A stretch of 64,000 nt of DNA from Dactylorhiza incarnata (GCA_033032865.1 JAWHQI010000264.1:1302001-1366000), one strand, 5' to 3'. Positions 1 to 11,739 are shown, counted from the first letter of the stretch. Notes: a model not told the origin generated them from the sequence alone. Program-made: numbers and translations.

Positions 1-109
1 AGCCATTCTGCTTCCCTTGGCTGCAATTTCAAGTGAATTTAGGTATATTAAGTCAGAGTTTTTGTTGATTGGCTCTCCGCCTGACATCGTTCGTTGCCTT
101 GGTCTGAAG
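1..109 (+). CDS. possible 3' end of an internal exon, unidentified gene
   Basis: From base 2 the sequence reads as an open frame of 36 codons ending in ...DIVRCLGLK, followed directly by a good plant donor (AAG|GTATGCG at 109/110). The AT content jumps after that point, as expected for an intron. I do not recognise the peptide family. The exon would continue to the left of the window. No convincing downstream exon was found in the next 3 kb, so it may be a fragment. Open frame plus donor are seen; gene status is inference. Confidence 0.25.
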
Positions 110-2970
110 GTATGCGAAGTTACATGTTTCGATTTATGGTTGCTTCTCTGATACAGAAATCAGTAGTTCTTCCCTTTGCTTGAGGTGAAGAGCACTATGA
201 AATAATCATTCCACTAGGTAAATTTTGCTCCATTTCTTTTTTTAGATTTTGATTTGATTTGGGCCATTCTTATTATCTTTTTTGTTGCTGTGGAACATCA
301 TTTATTTCATTATACCAATGTGCTTAAGCCAAATGTTAAATGCTATATGGGATTTGAAGGATGCTAACTTCATTTACTTCTTCTCATTCTCTGCTTTTTA
401 TGTTTCTTGGAATTTCCTATATTTTGTGATATAATGAGCTTGAATCTGTATTTGTTGTTTTTGGTAGACATATACATGATGGACCTGAAACTACTGCATA
501 TACTAAGTGGCTTATTCCTATGATGAAAACAAAGATTTATTAGGTAATTCAAAGCAGATTCAAGGTATCGGATATGGCGGTCAATTGTTTTAGAGGGCAG
601 GGATAAAGTTATGCTATATATGCAAAAATCTATCCCTCGGCTTCAGTGGCTCAAGCAGTGTTAGTTATCTTCTTCTTCCTTGGTTATTTTTCGGAGTATA
701 AGACAGCCCTTGATAATGCAGCGAGAACAGAACGTCGCAGTATACAATGCCACCTTCATTTAGTTCTATCTTCGCATTACTGTTGGATCTCTTCCTCCAG
801 ATGTGATTGCAGGATCCCTTCATATGAATGGTTAATGTATAATGGGTGCAAGAAATTAAATGTAGGATCCCTTCACTTGCTGTCAAAGCTGTGACAGCTG
901 GAAAAGGTTGCAGGTCATGTGTTCGATGAAATGCTTCAACGAAATTAGAGGTGATGGTCGCAACTTCTCCTGAAGCAGAAATGTTTGGTAATTAAACTCT
1001 TTTGAACCGCTTTTTATTGTAGATTCTTTATCTTCTACCCGAACTAAGCAGATCATTTTTTTTTAATTTCATAGAAGGAACTGAGGACTAAGGGCTGTAG
1101 AAAATTGAGCTATGACCTGATCTGGAAATATGTAGATAGTTCCATTTATTATCAATAGGAGCATTGATAATAATTATGTTCACATGAATTGATAATTATG
1201 TCCAAATGATCTTCACATGATTTGAAAATCTCCGTAAAGCTGTATGCTTAATGAAAAAATTGCTTGGTTTGTGGTTGGTATGTGGAATTGAGTTTCCTTT
1301 TATATTTTTGTTTTATTTTGCAAATCCATGAATTGTTTGACATTGAAAGCACACCCCACTTTCTCTCAACACGAGAAAACAAATGTAAACAATAAATCTA
1401 AATATACTCCAAATGTTCAAGTTATGGGTTGTTTATTTTAATTGTTTTTAATGATCAACCATGGTAATTTATCATCATATAAATTACTCAAGCATTTAAT
1501 TCCTACACTAAATTTGTAATTGTTCTGGGGACAAATCATGTAATTGTGCTGGGGTACAATTTAATTCCTACGCTAAATTTGTATCCTATTAAAAAAACCA
1601 AATGCTGTGGTGTGATTATTTTATTGTTCGTATACTACTAAATTTGTAAACTGATGAATGTAGTTCAAGCATTACGTTACATGGTAATTACATCCCCAAA
1701 ATACAAAGTTTATAACTTATGAGTTCTATTATTTCTTGCAGGAATTGATCAACTTCTACCTCCAAACACCACCAGCTCTATGTTTTTGCATATAATTTCA
1801 TCTTTAGGAAGGTCAACAGGATGCTGGAGTGGCCCTCGGCATCGTCAACAAGATGCTAGAGCAAGGATTTTGTTTTGAAGAAGGTCAACAAGATGCTGGA
1901 GTGATTTCTTGAAGAGTAAATTAAAGGTTGGGGTTTTTCCACTCAAAACCTCCTGAGCCTCCTCTTGGAACAGGTATTTTTCTCATGAGTTTTTTTATTA
2001 GTTTCTGCTAATCTTAGTTCTGATGACTTGATATCTTTGTTATAGTGTAGTACTACTGTTTGATAGATCATTGACTATCCTATCGTTAAATGTTTTTTCT
2101 TCCAACAAATATTTTTGTTAGGTCGCATGAAATTCATATCTTTGTTATAGTGTAGCACACATTCTAAGCTCAATAATTCTCAAAGCATCGAATGTATCCA
2201 CCGTTCCCAAGTTGAATTACTCCTTTTTAGCACACATAATCCTTTTCCCAAGTTGATTTCATTATTTAGCTCTGAACCCGCCTGCACATGCCATAAGTTT
2301 TTGTTTTTGTTATTTTTGAGCTTTTATATATTCAGCTGACCCTAGACTTATGGATGTCAGTTTTAATGACTATTTTTTTCAACGTGTTCTTATAATTTAC
2401 ATTAGTTAACACTTTCCAAATAATGAAGGAAAACAATGAACAAAAAGCGTCTATGTTTGAACAATACAGCAGTTGCTTGCGCTACGGATAAAGCTCACAA
2501 AGGCCTGCAGTCAACATATTTCGACGTTTTTGTTCGTCCTAATCATGACTGATCTAAAATAAAACAAACTCTGAAAGACATACCACGCACGCATTTAGAA
2601 CAAAACGCTACGCACGTGGGCTACGCTTTCATTTTTTTATTATAGGCGTCATGCTAATCTGATTATTCTCTATATTTTTCATTTTAATGCTTAATTGTCT
2701 CATGTCCAGCTTATTGATTCAAGGACTTCAACATACAGATCAGTCTTGATTGTGTGCTTACTGAGGTGAGTTAACTCATTATCATGTTCCTGAATGAGTC
2801 ATCATGGGCCTTAGCGCAAAACAAATTGATTATTATTGATATCCATACATTTGTTTTATTTAAAAGGGATGCATGTTCTCACATGGATTAATTTAGGAGG
2901 GATTGAATCAGATGGTCATTCGCATATGTTGTGAGGAATGCATGTTCTTAATTACTCAAAATCGCATATG
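110..2970. other. AT-rich non-coding DNA, no gene seen
   Basis: No long open frame or element boundary was found. Around 785-950 there are short peptide-like pieces (GSLPPDVIAGS, and HVFDEMLQRN in another frame) that resemble a very decayed PPR-type gene, but stops and frame changes make this weak. Around 1800-1910 the phrase GGTCAACA(A/G)GATGCTGGAGTG occurs twice, with a diverged third copy between. Confidence 0.4.
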
Positions 2971-2976
2971 ATAGGT

Positions 2977-3102
2977 GCGGGCGCAGCCCGCCTGAATGCG
3001 GGCGCAGCCCGCTTGAATGCCAAGCGGGCGAAGCCCGCTTAGTTACGGGCGAAGCCCGCAGCGACGCATCGAAAACGGGCGTAGCCCGTTCGAAGATGCT
3101 AG
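2977..3102 (+). mobile_element. Helitron-like 3' terminus with five hairpins
   Basis: Five short GC-rich hairpins follow each other: 2977-2991, 2998-3012 (GCGGGC-GCA-GCCCGC), 3022-3040 (8-bp stem, GAA loop), 3046-3058 and 3074-3090 (AACGGGC-GTA-GCCCGTT). The last is followed 8 bases later by CTAG (3099-3102) and then T. A terminal hairpin shortly before CTRR with insertion next to T is the known Helitron 3' end. The 5' terminus (TC...) was not located, so length and family are open. No Rep/helicase is encoded nearby, so it would be a non-autonomous copy. Confidence 0.6.
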
Positions 3103-4344
3103 TATATATATATAGATATATATGTTCTAAACTTCCAATACAATATCTTCTTTACAACTAATTATAGCAATGATACAAACTACTAAAACATTTTCCATTT
3201 GTCTTGACTATTCCATCTTCACCCCATTCCTGAACTTAGGATCTTCCTGGAGCTATCGACGATGTTGCTATCGAGGATGCTGCGATTCGACGATGCTGCG
3301 ATAGAGCTTCACAATATAAAGAATCGTCATTGGGCGATCTATAATTCTAGAAATTCTCTCACCGTAGGAATTTCTTCACTGTGTCCAACAGTCTTCAACA
3401 AAGCAAATAGGATAAACATCATGCAAAGTCAATCAACAGGGAGTCAGACCGCCGTCAACTATCTTGTTTATGCTGCACAATTTCAAGAAAACACAACATG
3501 AGAACTATGTTTGAGAAGGAAAATTAACAAGATCAGTCCATTAAATTAGTTTTACATGCCACAACAAAGTTAGACCTGGTAGGGGAAAAAAACAAGAAAC
3601 ATTAAAAGACAAAATCATGTTGTTTGTACGAAAAAGCCACGGCCTCTCAGCGAAACTCGAAGATAATTCTAGAAACGGCTAGTTCTTCGTGACTAGAAGC
3701 AGCAAAATCATCCAGAATTTCAAGAACGGAGACCGAGCCTTCTTTCTGGATTCAGCTGAGATAACCAAAAGTCCAATCTCAAATCTTCTGGCCTACTGAT
3801 TTCATCTTCCGACCATTTGTGAACTTCCTGTATCTCATCACATAACCAATCTATATATTGAACTTCTTACCACTTGTAGATGCCGAAAGTTTGAGTGCTC
3901 GCTGTGCGCTTTTCTTATTCTTCTTTCCTAATGGAAACATGGATTTTATGTAGGATTGGATGATCAAACTATGCCATGTGAGTGATTCTGTTATCAACTC
4001 AACCAAAATTGGGAGTCGACTTCTGGGGTTATTGTGCTCTGGCCTTGCGCACATCAACTACTCAGAAATGCACATCTTAATCAAGTTTTCAAGCATTTTC
4101 CATGAAATTATGTTCACCCAATCTTGATGGGGTACCAATGGATGACTTGAGTTTAAGTTCCATGCATTCAGAATAACTCAGTTGGATTCCTGTTGTAATT
4201 TTGGTTAATCTCAGTTGGAATTCTTTGAGTGTCTGAACCTTAATGATCTTAAAAACTCCAGAGCAATGATTTCAGAATAAGAGTATCTTCTAGCTTGTCA
4301 TGCATTTTGTCCATCAGAAAACTTAGAAACTCCTGAGCAACCTC
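3103..4344. other. non-coding spacer, no gene seen
   Basis: AT-rich sequence with short spurious open frames only. It begins with a TATATATATA run directly after the Helitron-like end. No terminal repeats or protein motifs were seen. Confidence 0.4.
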
Positions 4345-4900
4345 TGTCGGGGTCCTGCCCTAAAGAGAAGAATCAGATCAGTGGTTGGTGCTGGGCTACA
4401 GACTGGAGAACAAGTCCTGTATCGTCGAGTGGTCTCGACGAATTTCGTCGAGACAGTTTCTGTAGCAGGCGGTTTTCTGTTCTGTCAAATCTTGATCGGG
4501 AGTCGTTAGATCATCTTGGATCTGTTTTGGACGGTCAAGATGTAGTCGCCTATTTGCCCTAAATAGGCAGGGACATTACAGAAGTTACTACTTCCAAAAT
4601 TTCAGCCGTCAACAGAGAACGACGTGCGAAAGAAGTTCTCATCGGCCATTGTCGTCGGAGGTGTTCTTAAAGAGGAAGAACAAGTTTCTCAGATCGGTAT
4701 TCTTCGTCTTCGCTGTAAGAGGTTTTTGCATGCTTAGTCTTGTCTCCGTTCCCTTATGGTGTTTGGAGAGTGATTTGAGTTCTTGCTCTTTGTTTGAAGA
4801 GAAGAAGTTTTCTACCTTGAGTTGGGAAGAGGGATTCAACTTGTGAATCCAAAGGGGATCTAGGTTGGGCAAACCTAGATTGTTTTGTTGTAATCTGTAT

Positions 4901-5506
4901 TGTACAACCCTCATTCTCCGAGGTAGGCCCATTCAACGCCACGTAGGCTGAAGTCAAGGTCAAAAAGTCAGCACAGAAGCCGGCAGTCCAAGACACAAGG
5001 CAACTCAGCCAGCAGGAGCAAGGCGCGAGCTTGGCGAGCAGGGGGCGAGCTTGGCGAGCAGGTGGCGAGCTTGGCGAGCAGGGGGCGAGCTTGGCGAGCA
5101 CGGGGCGAGCTTGGCGAGCAGGGGCGAGCTTGGCGAGCACGGGGCGAGCTTGGCGAGCAGGAGGCGAGCTTGGCGAGCAGGAGGCGAGCTTGGCGAGCAG
5201 GAGGCGAGCTTGGGTGAGCAGAGCCAAGTATGGGCGAGTATGGCCAGGTAACTACCCCCCCCCCGGATTTGTCTATAAATAGACCCCCAGGGGTACAAGT
5301 CGGCCATTTTTGGTTTTGGAGGGGAAGACTCCCTTGAGCTTCCGGGTACGTGGTGGGACCTCCCTGCCGCATCACCTGGGGTCCTGTTTGTTGCTCTTCT
5401 AGCTTCTTCGTCGTTGCCAGCCAAGCCATCTCGTTGGGCTGCTGGGCGAGTTGCCTCCGACTGCATCGGTCTGAATCTTGAGGTCAGGATTTTCCTGGCG
5501 TCAACA
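4901..5506 (+). mobile_element. solo LTR of a Tat-type Ty3 element (Tat-A)
   Basis: Starts TGTACAACCC and ends GGCGTCAACA, the same ends as the Tat-type LTRs at 25035 and 41507. It is flanked by a perfect 5-bp duplication TGTAT (4896-4900 and 5507-5511). It has a TATA box (5274-5282) and the shared R/U5 text (GGTGGGACCTCC). Absence of internal sequence with an intact TSD means LTR-LTR recombination removed the body. It is nested in the Copia-like LTR. Confidence 0.88.
5026..5223 (+). repeat. about 10 x 20-bp tandem array in the U3 of the solo LTR
   Basis: The unit is GGCGAGCTTGGCGAGCAGG with small variants (AGGTGG, ACGGGG, AGGAGG). It lies between the LTR start and the TATA box, that is in U3. 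It creates long shadow open frames in several frames on both strands (for example repeated LAKLAPCSPSS), which are not genes. Confidence 0.85.
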
Positions 5507-5683
5507 TGTATAATTTATAGTGGATTGTTCGTGTACCCCGCCCCGTGGTTTTTCCCTCATTGCTTTAGAGGGGGTTTTCACGTAAAATCTTGTGTCCTCT
5601 GATTGTGTTTATTTTTCTGTGCGATTGCTGTGTTAATTATCTTATAGTGTGCCCAAAATTTTCAAGTGGGTTATATCCCTACA

Positions 5684-6200
5684 AGTATAATCAAAGCGAG
5701 GTCTAGATAAAGTAATTTGCAAACTAGACTCGGTCACAATGACAAAAGGGATGAATACACTCATGCAAATAGACAATAATTAAAGAAAATTAAATAAGAT
5801 AATGACAATAAGCTTTCATTTTCATACTACTATCTTCCACACTGTGAACAAATAAAAGATTAAATAGGTACATGTGTACCTATATTCTCATCTCATAGTT
5901 CAAGATTATACAACTAATCAGAGCAAGCATTCTCTGCAGACTACTGCATGTCTTTCCTTGAGCTCAAGGAAACTCTGCTTTTAACACTTGTAGTATAAAA
6001 AATTGGAAGGCTCAAATAAAGAAAAGCACAAGAAGAAGGAAACTATAGACAATTTTTCAGTATAAGAACTGCGATATTGCAAACTAAGTGCCAGTGATTA
6101 GTGTACTGTTCAGCCACATTTATATTCAAATAACAACTGCAAAGAAAAATATTTGCAGGAGGATACATAAAAAAACATGACATTTAAATTGCATTTATAA
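5684..6200. other. non-coding spacer
   Basis: AT-rich; apart from the mutated primer-site-like text at its left edge, nothing recognisable. Confidence 0.4.
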
Positions 6201-6325
6201 GAGAAGCACGAGAGTAAAGCAAGCATCATGATCAGCCAATTAGTATAAGAGAAGCACGAGAGTAAAGCAAGCATCATGATCAGCCAATTAGTATAAGAGA
6301 AGCACGAGAGTAAAGCAAGCATCTT
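6201..6325 (+). repeat. 48-bp tandem repeat, about 2.6 copies
   Basis: GAGAAGCACGAGAGTAAAGC recurs at 6201, 6249 and 6297. It is followed by a Helitron-like candidate end: CACG-AAC-CGTG, then ten bases, then CTAG (6365-6368) and T. The hairpin stem is only 4 bp, so the Helitron reading is weak. A separate 46-bp direct duplication (AAATTGCATTTATATTATAT) lies at about 6410-6500. Confidence 0.6.
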
Positions 6326-6727
6326 TGGATAGTGCCTCCCTGCCACGAACCGTGCAACAATTTTCTAGTTTTCTCCGTGTCCACCCAATTTTAGATAAAT
6401 TTAATAAACTTTAAATTGCATTTATATTATATGATTAAATATATGTATTATCTTTTAAATTGCATTTATATTATATGATTAAATATATGTAGTATCTTGT
6501 TCATGGTGGATTCTTGTGTTAGGTTCCGCGGGAGGCGTATCATTGGGAGTAGACTCAGTACTTTGATTTGATTTAGAAATAGAATTTATCATTCTTGCAA
6601 GCTAATTTAAGAAATGCTAAATAAAATAGTCGTCTTTAAAGGAATATTTGCAGATGGAGATGCTAGAATTGGTCTATTTTAAAATTATTATACAAGCAAT
6701 GAACATGTGTGTAGTTATATATTTAAT

Positions 6728-7085
6728 ATGAGCATCGATGCTCTCGGGCAGATTTCGCCGTCATCTAGGTGGACTTCGCCCGCATGAAACTGTGCTACAC
6801 CCGTGCTCTCAGCTCTTGGGTGCGACCATGCCCGGTCACGACAGTTGCTCGACCACACATCGCTACCACCACTCGCAGACCCCGAAGCACTGATGTCATT
6901 TCACAGTCATTGTGCTTTGGGGGTGCGCAAGAGGCGGTAGGAACGCGGGGCCGTGCGCCTGTCGTGACCGGGCATGGTTGACCCGAGAGCAACGAGCACA
7001 GGCCTAGCGCGAGTTTCTTGCGGGCAGAGTCCGCATGGATGCGAGTGAAGTCCGCCCGAGAGCATCGAGCACGGGCGATGGCCAT
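6728..7085. repeat. foldback (inverted-repeat) element, about 350 bp
   Basis: The two halves are imperfect reverse complements. ACCATGCCCGGTCACGAC near 6827 pairs with GTCGTGACCGGGCATGGT near 6957. The outer GATGCTCTCGGGC.GA.TTC pairs with the right-hand GA.GTCCGCCCGAGAGCATC. The GC content is far above that of its neighbours. It could be a foldback MITE or an inverted duplication. The open frames on both strands are mirror images and not genes. Confidence 0.6.
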
Positions 7086-7142
7086 ACAAAAATGCTCGTA
7101 TATATATAGCGCACTCGGGGGTTTCCGAGAGCGGGAGCGCCG

Positions 7143-8608
7143 TGATAACTTCTCAAAAAGAGTGATTTAATTGTTACCCTTTTGATTAAAATGTTGATAA
7201 TTATGAGTTAAAATGTTATTAACATGAGTAATATATGTTCTTGTTGAAAGTTTGGATACTATCGTCATTTTATATGTTATTGCGCAGAAAATTTGAAGTA
7301 TCAATCTTGAAGAATCAATGATGGACAATTAATTAAGTGCAGGAAGAAATGTTGCAACATAGTTCGTAGTTCAGAAAAACATGTTGCAACATCTTGGTCT
7401 CTGTTTGATGAAGAAAAGTACATAAACATGTTGTAACATATCCTGCAGTTCAAAAAATGATGTTGCAACATGCCGACGGTTTCTGACAGATTTAAATACG
7501 AAATTACTCCACGTACTTCTGGCGGTTACGATGATGGGTGGTTGCATCTATTTCGCAATTTAACATGTCTCGACGGTTGAAAAGAGGATTATTATCGCAG
7601 AGGAGAGGGAAGTAGTGGATCATTGATTCAGAAAAAATCGAAGGAGGAGAACTGTTCTAGGGCGTGAGAAAAGGAGAAAGACGCTCCGGATCTTCATCAA
7701 GGAGGACATTTGCGCAATTCTGAGTACAATTTCCTACAGCGTTTAGATCTCTAAACATCATGTCTTGTAAGATCTATCTAATTTCGTTGTGTTTGATCTT
7801 CGTGATGAACTAAATTCTCTTAGTCTCGTATATGTGAGTACTTTGACACGTGGTAGTGTTTTGTATCTTAATTCTGTCATTCTGTGTCATGAATGCTTGA
7901 GACTATATCGTTATTGGATTCATGATTTTTATCCTGGAATTTTTGCCTTAAGTTTTCATCTTTAATTTGCTTGGCGAGATTCGAGAGAGGAGTCAGGCTA
8001 GATGAATGTCTTATTTTGCGCAGCAAGATTCGAGAGAGGAGTTGTGTAATTATTTCACCAAAGTTTCCGTCTTAATACTACGCTGCGAGATTCGAGAGAG
8101 GAGTGGCGTAAGTGTTTCATAAATTTAGTATATCGTTGAAGGGAGAAAGAGATTTCGTCTTCGCGGTAGCAACATTGATTTGTGTTCTTGTTGTCACTCT
8201 CTATTGTTACCTATGTTAGAGATAACTAGGGAAATACGTGGTGAACGAATTTCATAGATCGAGAGATCATGTTTTTCATCTTCAAATCGTTGCACGATAG
8301 TCATTTTAACATTCATGATAAATCATTTTAAGAAAACATTACAACAAGCAAGGGAAAACAATGTACGAGACTATCTTCCTAAACTGATTACAAGTATTCT
8401 AAAGTAGTTATTATAGAAACTAGATTTATTTCTCGTTGTTAACATAAATCACCTTAATTAATTCACTTGGATTTAAAGAAAAGGTTAAGCTAGTAATTGC
8501 GAGCATTAGATTCGACACTTCCTCGTGGGAACGATACTTTACTTACACTTTATTACTTGAACCGACACGTGCACTTGCGTAAATTATACATCTGTTTCGG
8601 GCGTATCA
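7143..8608 (+). repeat. 5' LTR of the twin-knuckle element
   Basis: 1,466 bp, TGATA...TATCA. Relative to the 3' LTR it lacks about 9 bp just after TCTCAAAAAG. The left part holds four ATGTTGCAACAT-type palindromes. The middle holds three spaced copies of GAGATTCGAGAGAGGAGT (near 7976, 8028, 8086) about 55-60 bp apart. Confidence 0.93.
7349..7471. promoter_or_regulatory. four 12-bp palindromes at 32/47/32-bp spacing
   Basis: ATGTTGCAACAT (perfect palindrome) lies at 7349, 7381 and 7460, with a one-base variant ATGTTGTAACAT at 7428. The first and second pairs are joined by similar 20-bp spacers (both contain GTAGTTCA/GCAGTTCA-like text), so a two-site module was duplicated. The same array is in the 3' LTR at 11983, 12015, 12062 and 12094. 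Lying in U3, it may bind a dimeric factor; no factor is identified. Confidence 0.55.
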
Positions 8609-8614
8609 AGTTTT

Positions 8615-8632
8615 TGGCGCCGTTGCCGGGGA
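8615..8632 (+). other. primer binding site, tRNA-Asp type
   Basis: TGGCGCCGTTGCCGGGGA starts six bases after the 5' LTR and is complementary to the 3' end of plant tRNA-Asp, as used by Athila-like and other plant Ty3 elements. Confidence 0.85.
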
Positions 8633-8855
8633 AGTGTAAACTAATTTAATGTTTTCTTGCAATATTAGTAAACCCTGAGTATTTAGAGCTTAAGTTTTTG
8701 TTGTTTTATTTGAGAAATTAATTGTGAAGTTGTTTTCTTTTTAATTCTCTTTTCATTGTTATTTTAAATTTTCGAAGCGGGCCTCCATAGTGGTTTTGTA
8801 TTTGTACATCTGGTTTATGCATCATTTTAATTTGTGAATCCACCCATACATCATC

Positions 8856-10139
8856 ATGTTTTCTTACTCTCAATGTCGATGGTGCGGATCTTATAATCAT
8901 AATAGTGATGAATGTTATATAGGAGATCATGGTTATTCGTCATATGACTCACCTTACGGAGCACCAATATCATATGATATGTCATATGAAGAGCCTAATT
9001 TTTATAATTACGCACCTCCACAACAAGTATCGTTCCCTTATTTCGGCCCGACCCCTCAAAGGTCGAGAAGAAATGAGGAACAATGCATATTCTGTCATAG
9101 CACCGACCACGTATTAAAAGAGTGCGCTGCACTTCAACGTAAAAGGGAGGAGGAGAAGGGGTCATATATTGAAATTAGTCTATCTGATTATCCACCTTGT
9201 ATGCGGGGGGCTATTGCGAATTCTCTCCGTACGCATGACGTTCCTTCTACCTCTGATGATCCATACGCAGTACCACCTTGTCTACGAGGGAGTATTGCGG
9301 ATTTTCCAATTATATTTTCCGATGATTTGTGCAATGACATGGTTGTGCCTCCTTTACACACGCATTCATCATCTCTTTTGGATTCACCCCACGAGGAACC
9401 AATCCACATGTTCTTTGATATTGCGGTTGACGCAGTTCCTCCTGTGCATAAACTTTCTACACTCATTTCCACCGATCCTATTTTAGCCATCCAGCAGAGC
9501 GAGGTTACAGAGATTGTAGTCGAGTCACAAAAATTTGACGAGGGCATCTCACCGGTTGAGGAAGTATCAACTTCCTCACTTGTTGACGATGCCAATGATG
9601 CTTGCGTGACTCCTATACCCTCTGATATTTCTTGCCCCGCCTTGGATGTCAACATCAGTGTACGTGCTTTGGAGCCTATTGGGAGTGAGACCGGGATCAC
9701 TCCCCTGATTTTCAATTATTTAAGTTTTTCTTCAAATATATTTCCTAAGCCCCCTTCTCCATCTAAGTCTATACAAGTTGATGAGTCACAGGTGCATCAA
9801 GAGGATAGGGAGCAGCAAGCTCTCTTTGATGCGGTGAGCATCCTCTTTTGTGAGGAGGTTGATCCCTCCTTCATCGAGGCAGCTCTACTTGTTGCTCTCC
9901 CCCCATGTATTATCCCTGAGGACGATGACACCTTGTTAGACAATGATATATATTTTGATGAGATGAGTGAGGAGCAGACCTCCTCCTCCTCTTATTTTCT
10001 ATTTCCCTTACCTATGAAGTTCAGGTATTATTATTCAGGAGAGGGAGTAACTGTGTTATCTCCGTATCGGTACCCGTTACCGCAACGGATATTAAGGCAG
10101 TTACATGTTCACTTTATCTTTCATAGGCCAATAATCTAG
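8856..10139 (+). CDS. 427-aa twin CCHC zinc-knuckle protein of the non-autonomous LTR element
   Basis: The only intact frame in the element. Two CX2CX4HX4C knuckles sit at the N terminus: C7-C10-H15-C20 and C77-C80-H85-C90, separated by a Tyr/Pro-rich segment. The rest (about 95-427) is acidic with repeated PPC(M/L)RG(A/S)IA phrases near 115 and 145, and no recognisable capsid or protease domain. CCHC knuckles bind nucleic acid in Gag proteins, so packaging of the element RNA is the obvious role, but a Gag with knuckles at the N terminus instead of the C terminus is unusual. The start is the first ATG, 248 bp after the LTR. I know no named family. Confidence 0.7.
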   Translation: MFSYSQCRWCGSYNHNSDECYIGDHGYSSYDSPYGAPISYDMSYEEPNFYNYAPPQQVSFPYFGPTPQRSRRNEEQCIFCHSTDHVLKECAALQRKREEEKGSYIEISLSDYPPCMRGAIANSLRTHDVPSTSDDPYAVPPCLRGSIADFPIIFSDDLCNDMVVPPLHTHSSSLLDSPHEEPIHMFFDIAVDAVPPVHKLSTLISTDPILAIQQSEVTEIVVESQKFDEGISPVEEVSTSSLVDDANDACVTPIPSDISCPALDVNISVRALEPIGSETGITPLIFNYLSFSSNIFPKPPSPSKSIQVDESQVHQEDREQQALFDAVSILFCEEVDPSFIEAALLVALPPCIIPEDDDTLLDNDIYFDEMSEEQTSSSSYFLFPLPMKFRYYYSGEGVTVLSPYRYPLPQRILRQLHVHFIFHRPII

Positions 10140-11029
10140 AATATTTTTAAGGCCTAAATAAGTCATGCTGGGGAGACAATAAACCCAGTAGTTATCTTAT
10201 TTTTCCTGTATTTTCATTTTTCCAAGTCTAGTTTAATTAGTTTTTATTTTATTTTATTTGTCTATTTTCCTTGTTTGTTGGAGCCCACCACTGCAGGTAC
10301 ACTTCATTTGGACTTAGCGACAGAATTTTTGATCTTATTTTGCCTTCTGAGTATGTAAAGCGAAGAGATGTGAAAAAGCTTCAGATTGTTAATTTCAGGG
10401 GAGTATTTATATTTAGTTTTTATTTTGAATGATTAAATCCTTCTTATTCAATTGTGATTTACTGTGCCCATTCTTCAAGAAATATTTTTGCTAGGAACTA
10501 GCAAAAGAACAAGTGTGGGGGTGGGATAACATTCACTGATTGAGTGATGGATAGTTTATTGCATAATAATTTGTGGAGCCTTACTCTTATTTCAAGTTAT
10601 GCAATTTATATTGATTGGTGGACTTGTCAGTCCTAAAAATTCAAATTTTAGCTTTTGAAGTTAATAAGATATGTTAGAGCTCTCTTATGTATTTCCTTTA
10701 TGCACAATATTCCTTAAAAAAATATTTTCTCCCTACAAAATAACTTTATTAACTTCCAAACATATTGCGGAGGGGTGAGCAAGAACTGAGTCAATGTTGT
10801 AAGCTTAGACATGAAGTGTATGTAGTTAATTGATAAAAATGATTAAGGACACCTTTGGATAATTTCGCACCGCAAAGCCTACAATTATTTTGATTATCCA
10901 TAACTCTTGAGCTTGAGCCTTGTAATTTTGATACAAATTGACATGCATAACTTCCCTATAATTTTACTAGTTATTTCTTAGTAAACTTTCCATCTTTGAG
11001 TGTTTAATAAAAAAAAAAAGAGTACGAGT

Positions 11030-11242
11030 CATAGTGATATGTGGCCTAAATATGTGTATACCTACTTGGAATGATCCCAACTATGATTATAAAAAAAAGA
11101 GTACAAATGTCATAGTGATATGTGGCCTAAGTATGTCTACACATGCTTGGAATGATCCCAACTATGATAAAAAAAGGTATAAGTGGCATAGTGATATGTG
11201 GCCTAAGTATGTATACACCTATTTGGAATGATCCCAACTATG
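11030..11242 (+). repeat. three tandem copies of an about 65-75-bp unit
   Basis: The phrases GTGATATGTGGCCTAA and TTGGAATGATCCCAACTATG recur three times, separated by A-rich linkers of varying length. Confidence 0.8.
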
Positions 11243-11739
11243 GACTGCAAAAAAATGATGATTGGGAAATTAATAAACCTTAAAGTATGGACAGTTATTA
11301 GGAATTTTAACTAGGAAAATTCCATCCACTATCAAAATTCATCCATAAGTTCCTTACCAAGCCAAAGTCATTCCTACCGCAAGTCCTTATGATTTCTATT
11401 CAAATTGAACTACTACACTCTTGTGGAGGCCACATCAAAGACTCAGATTATTCTTATCATTTCCAATTATGAGGAAGTTTAATGACTTAAATTGTTTGGG
11501 AGTGAATAAATTTAAGGAATATCACACACAACACTAGGAAATCATAATTGAACTTTAACTCTTATCAAGCTAATGGATTTGTGCATGTTTGAAATTTTAA
11601 TGATTGACATGTTTACCAATTGTTAATGCAAATTACTTGAGTAATCTTGATTAATTATGTTTAAGGGTAAGGAGACTCAAATTTATGCGTTGATAGATAT
11701 TCACTCATTCAATTAGTTTTAATGATTTATTTTGCTAGG

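Larger units (their letters stand above)
4345..5683 (+). mobile_element. decayed Copia-like LTR, split by a solo LTR
   Basis: Begins TGTCGGGGTCC and ends CCCTACA. Its right part has the TTTTC.CGTAAAATCTTGTG-type U5 text usual in plant Copia LTRs. Two bases after the end, TATAATCAAAGCGAG (about 5686-5700) looks like a mutated TGGTATCAGAGC primer site. Removing the 606-bp solo LTR and one TSD leaves about 730 bp, a normal LTR size. Flanking 5-mers do not match, so this is a truncated old element, not a clean solo LTR. No coding region follows. Confidence 0.4.

Noticed and set aside
700..970. PPR protein gene
   Set aside because: Only two short PPR-like phrases in different frames with stops between; too weak to annotate.
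4754..5466. Long antisense frames rich in LAKLAPCSPSS-type repeats
   Set aside because: They are translations of the 20-bp U3 array of the solo LTR and occur in several frames on both strands.
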